This document shows, one piece after another, positions 1 through 9,023 of a stretch of DNA of 64,000 bases. Positions within the stretch are counted from its first letter, which is position 1. Each line of letters begins with the position of its first letter. The stretch covers positions 62,001 through 126,000 of the forward strand of contig NZ_SWMS01000005.1 in NCBI RefSeq assembly GCF_005146945.1, in the 5' to 3' direction. Below the pieces are notes generated by a model. That model did no database searches, was not told the DNA's origin, and was given only the letters and a program-made list of their open reading frames with translations. The position numbers and the translations under genes are program-made. The DNA is from Prauserella endophytica. GTDB taxonomy: Bacteria > Actinomycetota > Actinomycetes > Mycobacteriales > Pseudonocardiaceae.

Positions 1-45
1 GAGCCCTCCGGACCAGGAAAAAGGCCAAGAAAAACAAGGAGAACG

Positions 46-1566
46 ATGTCCCACCTGCAGAGCGTCGACCCGAGGACCGGGGCGAGCAGCGAGACCGGGA
101 TCCTGCCGAGCACGTCCGATGAGGTCGACGCCGCCGCGACCCGGGCCCGGGCGGCCTTCGCGGAGCTGACCAGGCGTGACCGCTCGTGGCGGGCCGAGCT
201 GCTGCGGGCCATGGCCGACGAGCTGGAGTCGCGGCGCGAGGCGATCGTCTCGACCGCCGACGGCGAGACCGGTCTCGGCGAGACCCGGCTGAACGGCGAG
301 CTGACCCGCACGTGCTTCCAGCTGCGGCTCTTCGCCGACGTGGTCACCGATGGCGGCTATCTCGAGGCGGCCGTCGACCACGCCGGTGACACCCCGATGG
401 GCCCACGTCCCGACCTGCGCCGGATGCTGCTGCCGCTCGGCCCGGTCGCCGTGTTCGGCGCGAGCAACTTCCCGCTGGCCTTCTCGGTGCCGGGCGGCGA
501 CACCGCGTCGGCGCTCGCGGCCGGCTGCCCGGTGGTGGTCAAGGCCCACGAGTCGCACCCGCTCACGTCTCGGCTGTGCGGCGAGGCGCTCGCGGCGGCC
601 GCGGCGAGCCACGGAGCGCCCGAGGGCACGATCGCGGTCGTCTACGGTCGCGAGGCCGGTGCGCGCCTCGTGCAGCACCCCGACATCAAGGCCGTGGGCT
701 TCACCGGCTCGCTCGGCGGCGGTAAGGCGCTGCTGGAGCTCATCAACTCCCGGCCGGACCCGATCCCGTTCTACGGCGAGCTGTCCGGCATCAACCCGCT
801 CGTGGTCACCCCGGCCGCGGCACGGGAGCGCGCCGACGAGATCGGCGCGGGCCTCGCGGGCTCGTTCACACTCGGCTCCGGCCAGTTCTGCACCAAGCCG
901 GGGCTGGCGTTCGTGCCCAGGACCGACGGGGGAGAGGCTCTGCTCGGCGCGCTGGGCAAGGCGGTCGAGGGCACCGGTGCGCAGGTGCTGCTCAACGAGG
1001 GCATCCGCGACTCGTTCGCGGCCGGCTCCGGCCGGCTGGCCGACCTGCCGGCCGTGTCGACGATCGCGACCGGCGGGGAGGTCGAGGGGGACGGGTTCAC
1101 AGCGCAGCCCCGGGTGCTGACCATCGACGCCGCCGACCTCGACGACAGCGTCGCCCGCGAGTGCTTCGGGCCGCTCGTGGTCGTGGTGCGCTACTCCGAC
1201 GACAAGGAGCTGCTCGACGCGCTGGCGCGGCTGGAGCCCTCGCTGACCGCGACCGTGCACCTCGGCAGCGGCGAGGCCGCGGACCGGACGGAGCTGCTCG
1301 ACGGCCTGCGCGAGGTCGCGGGCAGGCTCGTCTTCGACGGCTACCCGACCGGTGTCGCGGTGTCGTGGGCCCAGCACCACGGCGGACCGTGGCCGTCCAC
1401 CAACACCGTTCACACCTCGGTGGGCACCACGTCGATCCGCCGGTTCCTGCGGCCGTTCGCCTGGCAGGGCGCACCGCAGGCCGTGCTGCCCGCCGAGTTG
1501 CGCGACGGCCCGGTGGACGTCCCCCGGAGGGTGGACGGCGTGCTCACGCTCCCCGGGAACGGGTGA
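46..1566 (+). CDS. Aldehyde dehydrogenase (NADP+), 2,5-dioxovalerate dehydrogenase type
   Basis: The 506-residue cytosolic enzyme belongs to the ALDH superfamily and oxidises an aldehyde to the acid. The closest recognisable subfamily is alpha-ketoglutarate semialdehyde (2,5-dioxovalerate) dehydrogenase, which ends the oxidative pathways for pentoses, sugar acids or hydroxyproline. The catalytic cysteine is Cys282 in [10 protein letters not shown] and the general base is Glu245 in [31 protein letters not shown] is the cofactor-binding stretch. A strong RBS (AAGGAGA, 36-42) precedes the ATG. No sugar-acid genes lie beside it in the window, so the substrate is inferred from the family only. It is upstream of, but probably not part of, the rpsP operon. 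Confidence 0.85.
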   Translation: MSHLQSVDPRTGASSETGILPSTSDEVDAAATRARAAFAELTRRDRSWRAELLRAMADELESRREAIVSTADGETGLGETRLNGELTRTCFQLRLFADVVTDGGYLEAAVDHAGDTPMGPRPDLRRMLLPLGPVAVFGASNFPLAFSVPGGDTASALAAGCPVVVKAHESHPLTSRLCGEALAAAAASHGAPEGTIAVVYGREAGARLVQHPDIKAVGFTGSLGGGKALLELINSRPDPIPFYGELSGINPLVVTPAAARERADEIGAGLAGSFTLGSGQFCTKPGLAFVPRTDGGEALLGALGKAVEGTGAQVLLNEGIRDSFAAGSGRLADLPAVSTIATGGEVEGDGFTAQPRVLTIDAADLDDSVARECFGPLVVVVRYSDDKELLDALARLEPSLTATVHLGSGEAADRTELLDGLREVAGRLVFDGYPTGVAVSWAQHHGGPWPSTNTVHTSVGTTSIRRFLRPFAWQGAPQAVLPAELRDGPVDVPRRVDGVLTLPGNG

Positions 1567-1721
1567 GCCGGGGCCGTCTGGCAAAATGGTTGCTTGCCCG
1601 CTCCGGATCGGACCCTCTCACCGGCCGGGGCGACCACACATACCTGCGGGCACTCGGATCCGGCTCCCCACTCGGATCGTGTCCCGACCCGAGTAGCGAA
1701 ACGACAGGAGTACCCACACCC
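1567..1721 (+). promoter_or_regulatory. Leader/promoter region of the rpsP operon
   Basis: This 155-bp gap separates the dehydrogenase from rpsP. It contains the A/T-rich tract CTGGCAAAATGGTTGC near 1579-1594, which stands out from the GC-rich surroundings and is a plausible -10 region; no matching -35 is clear. An AGGAG-like RBS (CAGGAG, 1705-1710) lies before the GTG start of rpsP. The start site is not defined by sequence. Confidence 0.3.
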
Positions 1722-2165
1722 GTGGCCGTCAAGATCAAGCTGCAGCGCCTGGGCAAGATCCGTGCGCCGTACTACCGCATCATCGTCGCGGACGCGCGCA
1801 CCCGGCGGGATGGCAAGGCCATCGAGACGATCGGCAAGTACCACCCCAAGGAGGAGCCGAGCTTCATCGAGGTCGACTCCGACCGCGCCCAGCACTGGCT
1901 GAAGGTCGGCGCGCAGCCCACCGAGCCGGTCCAGCGCATCCTCGAGATCACCGGTGACTGGCAGAAGTTCAAGGGCCTGCCCGGCGCCGAGGGCACGCTG
2001 AAGCAGCGCGAGGCCAAGCCGTCCAAGCAGGACCTGTTCAACGCCGCGCTCGCGGCGGCGGGCGAGGAGCCCACCGGCGAGGCGACCACGCCCAAGAAGA
2101 AGAGCGGCGGCAAGAAGGCCGACGCCGCCGAGGGCGAGACCGAGAAGAAGGCCGACGAGGCGTGA
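1722..2165 (+). CDS. rpsP: 30S ribosomal protein S16
   Basis: S16 binds 16S rRNA and is needed for 30S assembly. The GTG start gives [19 protein letters not shown], the canonical S16 N-terminus. The core S16 fold covers about residues 1-85. A further 60 residues are lysine/alanine/glutamate-rich, an extension typical of actinobacterial S16 (147 aa against about 80 in E. coli). The GTG at 1722, six bases after a CAGGAG box, is preferred to the longer in-frame reading. The stop overlaps the next gene's start (GTGA at 2162). Confidence 0.97.
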   Translation: MAVKIKLQRLGKIRAPYYRIIVADARTRRDGKAIETIGKYHPKEEPSFIEVDSDRAQHWLKVGAQPTEPVQRILEITGDWQKFKGLPGAEGTLKQREAKPSKQDLFNAALAAAGEEPTGEATTPKKKSGGKKADAAEGETEKKADEA

Positions 2166-2401
2166 GCTTCCTGGCCGACTCGCTCGAGCACCTGGTGCGC
2201 GGCATCGTCGACAACCCGGACGACGTCCGGGTCGAGCTGATCACCACGCGCCGGGGACGCACTCTCGAGGTGCACGTCCACCCGGACGACCTCGGCAAGG
2301 TGATCGGCCGGGGTGGCCGCACGGCCACCGCCCTGCGCACCGTGATGGGAGCCATCGGCGGCAGGGGCGTTCGCGTCGACGTCATCGACACCGACCGCTG
2401 A
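2162..2401 (+). CDS. khpA: KH-domain RNA-binding protein KhpA
   Basis: A 79-residue single KH-domain protein (formerly UPF0109). The KH signature [16 protein letters not shown] carries the GxxG loop (GRGG) that contacts RNA. In other bacteria KhpA works with KhpB/Jag as an RNA chaperone affecting division and cell-wall synthesis. It starts at a GTG overlapping the rpsP stop by four bases, so translation is coupled. Its place between rpsP and rimM is conserved in actinobacteria and firmicutes. Confidence 0.93.
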   Translation: MSFLADSLEHLVRGIVDNPDDVRVELITTRRGRTLEVHVHPDDLGKVIGRGGRTATALRTVMGAIGGRGVRVDVIDTDR

Positions 2402-2411
2402 GAAACGCACC

Positions 2412-2924
2412 GTGCAGGTCGTGGTCGGCCGGGTCGCCAAAGCGCACGGCATTCGCGGCGAACTAGCCGTGGACGTGCGCACCGACTCGCCCGAGGAGCG
2501 TTTCGCCGAGGGAGCGGTGCTGACCGGTCAGGCTCGTGACGGCAGCACCACACGGCTCACCGTGACAGCCGCCCGCTGGCACAGCGGGCGGCTGCTCATG
2601 CGTTTCGCCGAGGTTCCCGATCGCACCGTCGCCGAGGAGCTGCGCGGTGTCCTGCTGCTCGGCGACACCGACGACCTGCCGCCCATCGAGGATCCCGACG
2701 AGTTCTACGACCACGAGCTGGAGGGCCTGCGCGCGGAGCTGACCGACGGGACCGTCGTCGGCACCGTGCGCGAGGTCGTCCACTCGCCGGGCGGCGAGCT
2801 GCTGTCCGTCGACCGGGACGGCCGCGACCTGCTCGTGCCGTTCGTGCGGGAGATCGTGCCCCAGGTCGACGTCGCGGGCGGCCGCGTCGTGCTCGACCCA
2901 CCCGAGGGGTTGCTGGACGTCTGA
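2412..2924 (+). CDS. rimM: Ribosome maturation factor RimM
   Basis: RimM helps mature the head of the 30S subunit by binding S19 near 16S helices 31/33b. The 170-residue product has an N-terminal RimM beta-barrel ([19 protein letters not shown], about residues 3-21) and a C-terminal PRC-barrel domain ([10 protein letters not shown] through [15 protein letters not shown]). It uses a GTG start ten bases after khpA, and its TGA overlaps the trmD ATG (TGATG at 2922-2926). The rimM-trmD pairing is conserved across bacteria. Confidence 0.96.
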   Translation: MQVVVGRVAKAHGIRGELAVDVRTDSPEERFAEGAVLTGQARDGSTTRLTVTAARWHSGRLLMRFAEVPDRTVAEELRGVLLLGDTDDLPPIEDPDEFYDHELEGLRAELTDGTVVGTVREVVHSPGGELLSVDRDGRDLLVPFVREIVPQVDVAGGRVVLDPPEGLLDV

Positions 2925-3673
2925 TGAGGATCGACGTCGTCACCATCTTTCCCGAGTACCTGCAGCCCCTGCGGGCTGCGCTGCTCGGGCGCGCCATCGA
3001 GCGCGGCCTCATCGAGATCGGCGTCCACGACCTGCGGGACTGGACCCACGACGTGCACCGTGCGGTCGACGACTCGCCGTACGGTGGCGGACCCGGCATG
3101 GTCATGAAGCCCCAGGTCTGGGGCGACGCGCTCGACTCCGTCTGCGGTGAGCGCACGCGCCTGGTCGTCCCGACGCCCGCGGGCAGGCCGTTCACGCAGG
3201 GGCTCGCGCACGCTTATGCGGCCGAGGAACACCTGGTGTTCGCGTGCGGCCGCTACGAGGGCATCGACCAGAGGGTGATCGACGACGCGGCGCGACGCAT
3301 GCCCGTCGACGAGGTCTCCATCGGTGACTACGTGCTGGTGGGCGGCGAGGCCGCCGTGCTGGTGATCGTCGAGGCCGTCGTGCGCCTGCTGCCGGGCGTG
3401 CTCGGCAACCCGGTGTCGGCCGAGCAGGACTCCTTCTCCGATGGACTGCTGGAGGGTCCGAGCTTCACCCGCCCGGAGGTGTGGCGGGAGCTGCCCGTGC
3501 CGGAGGTGCTGCGCTCCGGCAACCACGCGCTGATCGATCGCTGGCGCCGCGACCAGGCGCTGGAGCGGACCTTCCGGCGGCGGCCCGACCTGCTGGAACG
3601 CCTCCCCGAGGAGAGCCTCGACAAGCACGATCGGGCGTTGCTCGACCGGCTCCGCCAGGAGCCCGGTGACTAG
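2924..3673 (+). CDS. trmD: tRNA (guanine-N1)-methyltransferase
   Basis: TrmD methylates G37 of tRNAs with S-adenosylmethionine and so prevents +1 frameshifting. The N-terminus [16 protein letters not shown], the [13 protein letters not shown] motif and the trefoil-knot SAM-binding segment ([10 protein letters not shown] and [16 protein letters not shown]) are all diagnostic. At 249 residues it has the usual length. The ATG overlaps the rimM stop by one base, so the two are translationally coupled. It acts in the cytosol as a homodimer. Confidence 0.97.
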   Translation: MRIDVVTIFPEYLQPLRAALLGRAIERGLIEIGVHDLRDWTHDVHRAVDDSPYGGGPGMVMKPQVWGDALDSVCGERTRLVVPTPAGRPFTQGLAHAYAAEEHLVFACGRYEGIDQRVIDDAARRMPVDEVSIGDYVLVGGEAAVLVIVEAVVRLLPGVLGNPVSAEQDSFSDGLLEGPSFTRPEVWRELPVPEVLRSGNHALIDRWRRDQALERTFRRRPDLLERLPEESLDKHDRALLDRLRQEPGD

Positions 3674-3811
3674 CCCCGGCGGGCTGTCTGCAATACTTGA
3701 CCGGTTGGCGCGACGTGATCACGCGCCGCCAAGCTCCTGGGCCACCCGCTATCAGGCAGGCGTGCGCCCGGATGTACGCCGAAGCCACACCAAGACGAGG
3801 ACGGACCACCG

Positions 3812-4171
3812 ATGAACACCCTGGACGCGTTGGACGCTCAGTCGCTGCGTTCTGACATTCCGCACTTCCGCCCGGGCGACACGCTGAAGGTTCACGTCCG
3901 CGTTATCGAGGGCAACCGCGAGCGCAACCAGGTCTTCCAGGGCGTCGTCATCCGCCGTCAGGGCGGTGGCATCCGCGAGACCTTCACCGTGCGCAAGGTG
4001 TCGTTCGGTGTCGGTGTCGAGCGGACCTTCCCGGTGCACTCGCCCAACATCGCCAAGATCGAGGTCGAGAAGCGCGGTGATGTCCGCAGGGCCAAGCTGT
4101 ACTACCTGCGTGAGCTGCGGGGCAAGGCCGCCAAGATCAAGGAGCGGCGCGAAGCCCCCTCTGCCTCCTGA
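3812..4171 (+). CDS. rplS: 50S ribosomal protein L19
   Basis: L19 lies at the 30S-50S interface next to bridges B6 and B8. The 119-residue protein carries the signature [21 protein letters not shown] and the downstream [19 protein letters not shown], ending in a basic tail. A 138-bp spacer after trmD suggests its own promoter: TTGACC near 3697 could be a -35, but no good -10 follows. The ATG at 3812 is preceded by a weak GACGGACC box. Confidence 0.97.
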   Translation: MNTLDALDAQSLRSDIPHFRPGDTLKVHVRVIEGNRERNQVFQGVVIRRQGGGIRETFTVRKVSFGVGVERTFPVHSPNIAKIEVEKRGDVRRAKLYYLRELRGKAAKIKERREAPSAS

Positions 4172-4201
4172 GTAGTCAAGCGGTTACCGTAGCCTGGCGA
4201 C

Positions 4202-5143
4202 GTGGTCGAGCCTGTGCCTTCAAATGCCGCGGAAGACGAGCCGGAGCGCTCGGAGGACAAGGACCCGAAGGGGCATAAAGCCGAGTCCTCCGAGCCGGGG
4301 CCTGACGCCTCGGCCGGCCGGGAACGCAAGCAGAAGAAGCAGCGCTCGTTCTGGAAAGAGCTGCCCATCCTCATCGTGGTGGCGCTCGTTCTGGCTTTCC
4401 TGATCCAGCAGTTCCTCGCGCGGGTCTACATGATCCCGTCGGGGTCGATGGAGCAGACGCTGCACGGCTGTGCCGGCTGCACCCCGGACCGGATCCTGGT
4501 CGACAAGATCACGTACGACTTCACCGATCCGGAACCGGGCGACGTGGTCGTGTTCCGCGGCCCGCCCGCGTGGATCGAGGGCGACCTGCCGCCCGAGGAA
4601 TCGGACAACGCGGTCGCCAACTTCTTCCAGAGCATCGGTTCGGTGTTCGGGCTCGCGCCGCCGGACGAGCGCGACTTCGTGAAGCGGATCATCGCGACCG
4701 GCGGTCAGACCGTCGAGTGCTGTGACGATCAGAATCGCGTTCTCGTGGACGGCAAGCCGCTCGACGAGCCGTACATCTACTGGCAGGGCGCCCACGAGCA
4801 GGCAGAGTTCGACCCGGTGGAGGTGCCGGAGGGCACGGTCTGGGTGATGGGCGACAACCGCAACAACTCGTCCGACTCCCGGTACCAGGGCGATGGCGGA
4901 GCGCGGGGCGCCGTCCCGGTCGACAACATCATCGGCAAGGCGCGGTTCATCGTGCTGCCCCCTTCGCGCTGGGGCACGGTGAGTGATCACAACCCGCAGG
5001 CCGCCTCCGCCAGCGCCATGAGCGCGCCCGCGTGGCAGCAAGGCGTACCGTTGGGCATCGGTGTGCTGGCCGCATGGCCGACCTTGCTGGTGGGCCGCCG
5101 CCTCGGCGCCGCGGTCCGTGGGACGGTCAGACGAGGACGGTAA
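4202..5143 (+). CDS. lepB: Signal peptidase I
   Basis: The membrane-bound serine/lysine protease removes signal peptides from exported preproteins. The start is GTG. A charged cytosolic N-terminus of about 53 residues precedes one membrane span (about 55-73). The nucleophile is Ser82 in [11 protein letters not shown] and the general base is Lys161 in [11 protein letters not shown]; box E is [12 protein letters not shown] second hydrophobic segment near the C-terminus ([20 protein letters not shown]) suggests a C-terminal anchor, as in many actinobacterial SPases. It lies between rplS and rnhB, as in M. tuberculosis. Confidence 0.95.
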   Translation: MVEPVPSNAAEDEPERSEDKDPKGHKAESSEPGPDASAGRERKQKKQRSFWKELPILIVVALVLAFLIQQFLARVYMIPSGSMEQTLHGCAGCTPDRILVDKITYDFTDPEPGDVVVFRGPPAWIEGDLPPEESDNAVANFFQSIGSVFGLAPPDERDFVKRIIATGGQTVECCDDQNRVLVDGKPLDEPYIYWQGAHEQAEFDPVEVPEGTVWVMGDNRNNSSDSRYQGDGGARGAVPVDNIIGKARFIVLPPSRWGTVSDHNPQAASASAMSAPAWQQGVPLGIGVLAAWPTLLVGRRLGAAVRGTVRRGR

Positions 5144-5148
5144 CGGGC

Positions 5149-5970
5149 GTGAGCGCTGGACCCGTTGGTGTACTGCGCCCTCCGCGAGCCGTGATTCGCG
5201 GTGAGACGTCGTGGGCGCTGCAGAGCGCGCTGGACCGGCGCGGTCTCGGTCCGGTCGCCGGTGTCGACGAGGCGGGCCGGGGCGCGTGTGCGGGCCCGCT
5301 CGTGGTGGCCGCCTGCATCCTGCGCCCCGGTGACGGCGCGCGACTGACCGAACTCACCGACTCGAAGCTGCTCACCCCGCTCGCGCGTGAGCGCGTGTAC
5401 GAGCGGGTGGTTCACCGCGCTCTCGACTATTCGATCGTGGTGATCTCACCCGCCGAGGTCGACGCGCTCGGCATCCACGTCACCAACATCGAGGGCATGC
5501 GGCGCGCGATCGCGGGCCTGGACACCGCGCCCGGCTACGTGCTCATCGACGGCTTCCGCGTGCCGGGGCTGCCGGCGCCGAGCGTGCCGGTGATCAAGGG
5601 CGACCGTGCGGTCGCGTGCGTCGCGGCGGCCTCCGTCCTCGCCAAGGTCACGCGCGACCGCATCATGGCCGGTCTGCACGAGGAGCACCCGGTGTACGGC
5701 TTCGACGTGCACAAGGGCTACACGACCGCCGAGCACGGCGAGGCGCTCACCACGCACGGTCCGAGCGCGGTGCACCGCTGGTCCTACACCAACGTCGCCG
5801 TCGCGGGCAGGGCGCACGGCATACGCCCTCCGCACAAGGTGATGCTCACCGCGGCCGCGTTGCAGGCGGGTGCCAGGCGGCGCACCACCGCGGACGAGGA
5901 GCTGAACCAGTACCTGTTCGACCTGCCGGACACCGACGAGTTCGCCGAGGTGTCCGGGGTCGAGGTCTGA
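5149..5970 (+). CDS. rnhB: Ribonuclease HII
   Basis: RNase HII cleaves 5' of ribonucleotides misincorporated in DNA and RNA in RNA-DNA hybrids. The catalytic DEG-type motif is [18 protein letters not shown], followed by TDSKLL and the conserved [22 protein letters not shown] block with its active-site aspartate. The GTG at 5149, five bases after the lepB stop, gives a 273-residue protein whose N-terminus ([18 protein letters not shown]) matches the actinobacterial family. A GTG at 5191 is an alternative. The reading frame continues upstream inside lepB, but that part is antisensical to the family. Confidence 0.95.
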   Translation: MSAGPVGVLRPPRAVIRGETSWALQSALDRRGLGPVAGVDEAGRGACAGPLVVAACILRPGDGARLTELTDSKLLTPLARERVYERVVHRALDYSIVVISPAEVDALGIHVTNIEGMRRAIAGLDTAPGYVLIDGFRVPGLPAPSVPVIKGDRAVACVAAASVLAKVTRDRIMAGLHEEHPVYGFDVHKGYTTAEHGEALTTHGPSAVHRWSYTNVAVAGRAHGIRPPHKVMLTAAALQAGARRRTTADEELNQYLFDLPDTDEFAEVSGVEV

Positions 5971-6040
5971 GGTGCTCATGCACAATGGGTGTTTCCGCCG
6001 GCAACGGCTTGCGAGGCTTGCGAGGAGGGGCGCGGACTAG

Positions 6041-6364
6041 ATGAGCGCAGAGGATCTCGAGAAGTACGAGACCGAGATGGAGCTGTCGCTGTACCGCGAG
6101 TACCGCGACATCGTCGCGCAGTTCTCGTACGTCGTGGAGACCGAGCGGCGGTTCTACCTGGCCAACGCGGTGGACGTCCAGGTCCGCGACAGCGGCGGCG
6201 AGGTGTACTTCGAGGTGCGGATGTCGGACGCGTGGGTGTGGGACATGTACCGGCCCGCTCGGTTCGTGAAGAACGTCCGGGTCATCACCTTCAAGGACGT
6301 CAACGTCGAGGAGCTCGACAAGCCCGAGCTGCGGCTGCCCGAGGATGGTCCGTTCGGCGGCTGA
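6041..6364 (+). CDS. DUF2469 family protein
   Basis: A conserved 107-residue actinobacterial protein of unknown function, always found just downstream of rnhB. It is rich in acidic and aromatic residues (MSAEDLEKYETEMELSLYREYRDIV) with the family core FSYVVETERRFYLANAVDVQVR and RPARFVKNVRVITFKDVNVEEL. No signal peptide or membrane span is seen. It is 70 bp from rnhB. A small hairpin follows its stop. Confidence 0.9.
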   Translation: MSAEDLEKYETEMELSLYREYRDIVAQFSYVVETERRFYLANAVDVQVRDSGGEVYFEVRMSDAWVWDMYRPARFVKNVRVITFKDVNVEELDKPELRLPEDGPFGG

Positions 6365-6366
6365 GC

Positions 6367-6381
6367 ACGGGCGTCGCCCGT
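6367..6381 (+). terminator. Small hairpin after the DUF2469 gene
   Basis: ACGGGC-GTC-GCCCGT forms a perfect 6-bp stem with a 3-nt loop three bases after the stop codon. No T-tract follows, so if it terminates transcription it is of the actinobacterial U-less kind. The rest of the 183-bp gap to yraN shows nothing clear. Confidence 0.4.
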
Positions 6382-6547
6382 AGCAGCAATCTCTGACGGT
6401 TTTCGCCGGCGCTGGCGCGCGCGCCGAGAACTGTCCACATCACCCTGTTTGTCCACAGGTCCGGGAATCGGCTCTGGGCTGCCCGTCGGCGCGGTGGAAG
6501 CGTCGATGAGGGAGCCGGGAGGGCCGGCTTCGCGGATCCAGGGGGTG

Positions 6548-6949
6548 ATGTTGTCCGTGAGCATCGCGGTGCGTGCGGGGCGCACGAGAAGGCGAAGATC
6601 CCATCTCTCGCTCGGCCGCCGGGGCGAGGAGCTGGCCACCGAGTACCTGCGCGGTCTCGGCCTGGTCGTGCTCAGCCGGAACTGGCGGTGCCGGGAAGGC
6701 GAACTGGACGTCGTCGCCACAGACCGCACGACGCTCATCGTCTGCGAGGTGAAGACCAGGGCCGGGAGCGGTTTCGGTGAGCCCGCGGAAGCGGTCACCG
6801 AGGACAAGCGGGCCCGCATCCGCCGCATCACGAGCCGGTGGCTCGCGGCGTTCAGGGTCGCCTGGTGTCCGGTGCGGTTCGACGTCATCGCGATCCACTT
6901 CCCGCCGGCCGGGCCGCCGAGGCTCCGGCATTTCGTGGGAGCGTTCTGA
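6548..6949 (+). CDS. YraN family endonuclease-like protein (UPF0102)
   Basis: A 133-residue member of the UPF0102 family, which has the restriction-endonuclease-like (Holliday-junction resolvase-like) fold. The core LGRRGEELATEYLRGLGLVVLSRNWRCREGELDVVATD and VCEVKTRAG contains the E..D..ExK pattern of that nuclease superfamily. The biochemical role is unproven. The ATG at 6548 follows AGGGGG and fits the family length; an upstream TTG (6449) would add 33 poorly conserved residues. Its TGA overlaps the comM ATG, and its position before comM-dprA is conserved. Confidence 0.9.
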   Translation: MLSVSIAVRAGRTRRRRSHLSLGRRGEELATEYLRGLGLVVLSRNWRCREGELDVVATDRTTLIVCEVKTRAGSGFGEPAEAVTEDKRARIRRITSRWLAAFRVAWCPVRFDVIAIHFPPAGPPRLRHFVGAF

Positions 6950-8460
6950 TGCCGCTCGCACGCGCGTGGTCGGTCGCGCTGATCGGCATCGAGGGCAGGC
7001 TGGTCGAGATCGAGGCCGACATCGGCGCCGGCATGCCGGGTACGAAGCTCGTCGGGCTGCCCGACGCGGGACTGCGCGAGGCCAAGGACCGTGTCAGGGC
7101 TGCGGTCCGCAACAGCGGGGAGAAGTGGCCGGACACCCACGTGACGCTCGGGCTGTCCCCGGCCAACCTCCCCAAGGTCGGCTCGGGCTACGACCTGAGC
7201 ATCGCGGTGGCGGTCCTCGCGGCCTCCGGCTCCGTTCCGGCCGCCAAGCTGCTGGGCACGGTGCTGCTCGGCGAGCTGGCACTCGACGGCAGGGTCCGGC
7301 CGGTGCGCGGAGTGCTGCCCGCACTCCTGGCGGCCCGCCGGGGCGGCTACCGGCGGGCGGTCGTGCCAGTCGAGTCGCTGTTCGAGGGCGCACTCGTCGA
7401 CGGGATCGAGGTGGCCGGTGCCGAGCGGCTGACGGAGGTCGTTGCCTGGCTGCGAGGTGACCGGGAGCTGACCCCGCCCGGTCCGCTCGTGGAGGAGGCC
7501 GCGCCCGAGGTCCCCGATCTCGTCGACGTCATCGGTCAGCCGGAGGCCCGCTGGGCACTGGAGGTCGCGGCGGCGGGCGGGCACCACCTGCTGATGACCG
7601 GTCCGCCGGGCGTCGGCAAGACCATGCTCGCCAAGCGGCTGCCGGGGCTGTTGCCGCCGTTGTCCGACGAGGAGGCGCTGCAGGTCAGTGCCGTGCACTC
7701 GGTCGACGGGACGCTGGAGCCGTCGACGCCGCTGCGCCGTGTGCCGCCGTTCGTCGCGCCGCACCATTCGATCTCGGTGGCGGCGCTCGTCGGCGGCGGT
7801 GCCGGGCTCGCATTGCCGGGTGCGATCAGCAAGGCCCACCGAGGGGTGCTCTTCCTCGACGAGGCCGCCGAGTTCGGTGGCGAGCGCCTCGAGTCGTTGC
7901 GCACCGTGCTGGAGGAGGGCGAGGTGCGGATCGCCAGGGCCCGCGGAGTGGTCTGCTATCCGGCGAGGTTCCAGTTCGTGCTGGCGACCAACCCGTGCCC
8001 GTGCGCTCCGCCGCGCGAAGTCGACTGCTGCTGCACGCCGAACGCCCGGCGCCGGTACCTCAGCCGCCTGTCCGGGCCGCTGCTCGACCGCGTGGATCTG
8101 CGGGTCCGCATGCGCCCGATGACGGCGATGAGCGTCCACGAGGGTGGCGTCCCCGAGCCGACCGCGACCGTCCGGGAGCGTGTGCTCCTGGCGAGGGAAC
8201 GGGCCGCCAAGCGCTGGGCCGAACGAGGCTGGCAGACCAACGCGGAGGTGCCCGGCCCGGCGTTGCGCCGCGACTACGCGCTGCCGGCCGAGGTGACGAG
8301 GCTGCTCGACCGCGGCCTCGACCGGGGCGCCATCACCGCCCGAGGCGCGGACCGCTGCCTGCGCATCGCGTGGACCCTGGCCGACCTGGCCGAAGCCGAC
8401 CGTCCGGATGCGGACCACGTGGCCGCGGCCCTGGAATTCCGTGACCGGAGGGCGGCATGA
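6949..8460 (+). CDS. ComM/YifB family Mg-chelatase-like AAA+ ATPase
   Basis: A 503-residue AAA+ protein. ComM of naturally competent bacteria is a helicase that extends branch migration during integration of incoming DNA. Residues 1-185 form the Lon-protease-like ChlI domain (PGTKLVGLPDAGLREAKDRVRAA). Walker A is GPPGVGKT (218-225) and Walker B is GVLFLDEAAEF. A cysteine-rich insertion (NPCPCAPPREVDCCCTP) and the C-terminal Mg_chelatase_C domain follow. The start overlaps the yraN stop. Its stop overlaps an ATG at 8457, which opens the repeat-containing insertion that now separates it from dprA. Confidence 0.94.
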   Translation: MPLARAWSVALIGIEGRLVEIEADIGAGMPGTKLVGLPDAGLREAKDRVRAAVRNSGEKWPDTHVTLGLSPANLPKVGSGYDLSIAVAVLAASGSVPAAKLLGTVLLGELALDGRVRPVRGVLPALLAARRGGYRRAVVPVESLFEGALVDGIEVAGAERLTEVVAWLRGDRELTPPGPLVEEAAPEVPDLVDVIGQPEARWALEVAAAGGHHLLMTGPPGVGKTMLAKRLPGLLPPLSDEEALQVSAVHSVDGTLEPSTPLRRVPPFVAPHHSISVAALVGGGAGLALPGAISKAHRGVLFLDEAAEFGGERLESLRTVLEEGEVRIARARGVVCYPARFQFVLATNPCPCAPPREVDCCCTPNARRRYLSRLSGPLLDRVDLRVRMRPMTAMSVHEGGVPEPTATVRERVLLARERAAKRWAERGWQTNAEVPGPALRRDYALPAEVTRLLDRGLDRGAITARGADRCLRIAWTLADLAEADRPDADHVAAALEFRDRRAA

Positions 8461-8560
8461 CCCCGAAAGCGACGCCACCTCGGCTCCGCCGCCTGTCTTG
8501 GGCTCGCCCCGGCCTCGGTCGAGCCGGGTGCGGCGAAGCGGCGACGGCGCTACGCCGGCC

Positions 8561-8790
8561 TGGCACCTCGCCTCAGCTGCGAGCGAGGCGGTGTGCGAAC
8601 CCGGATCGTCGCCGGATCGGAGCGGGGCGGCTCTTCGGAAATGGTGCTCCCCGTTCGGCCGGGTTCGGCTCATGGGGTCGTTTCTGTCGCCGTCGAGCCG
8701 TGGGCTTGAGTCCGGGTTGGTTGAGGGTGTGGTCGTCAGGCTGTCGGCTCTGGTTGGAGCCGCTGTGTGTCGGGGGTGCGGTATGAGCGC
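8561..8790 (+). repeat. Tandem repeat unit 1 in the comM-dprA insertion
   Basis: First copy of a unit of about 233 bp. It runs from a GGCACCTCGCCTCAG-like edge to the sequence GCGGTATGAGCGC (8778-8790). The best-conserved part is 8638-8790: AATGGTGCTC, GGCTCATGGGGTCG, GGGCTTGAGTCCGGGTTGG and TGTGTGTCGGGGGTGCGG. Its base composition and third-position pattern are unlike the flanking genes. The ORF from ATG 8457 (109 aa) ends at TGA 8784-8786, overlapping the ATG at 8783. Preceding bases 8461-8560 are GC-rich and not repeated. Confidence 0.85.
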
Positions 8791-9023
8791 TGGCGGCTCG
8801 TCTCGGTTGGGAGCGAGGCGGTGCGTGAACCTGGTGGTTCGTCTTCGGCTCGGAGCGGGGCGGTTCTGCGGAAATGGTGCTCTTCGTTCGGTCGGATTCG
8901 GCTCATGGGGTCGTTTCTGTCGCCGTCGCGCCGTGGGCTTGAGTCCGGGTTGGTTGAGGGTGTGGTCGCCAGGCTGTCGGCCCTGGTTGGAGCCGCTGTG
9001 TGTCGGGGGTGCGGCATGAGCGC
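8791..9023 (+). repeat. Tandem repeat unit 2 in the comM-dprA insertion
   Basis: Second copy, offset 233 bp from the first in its conserved part (GGAAATGG at 8638 and 8871; ATGAGCGC at 8783 and 9016), with one 3-bp indel near the left edge. It differs from unit 1 at about a tenth of positions. It carries an ORF from ATG 8783 to TGA 9019 (78 aa), similar to the C-terminal part of the ORF in unit 1 and again ending in an ATGA overlap, this time with the true dprA start. I cannot tell whether the small ORFs are translated. Confidence 0.85.

Noticed and set aside
8767-9015. N-terminal extension of dprA through the repeat unit
   Set aside because: The extension has no DprA similarity, while ATG 9016 gives the normal length and sits at the duplicated ATGA boundary.
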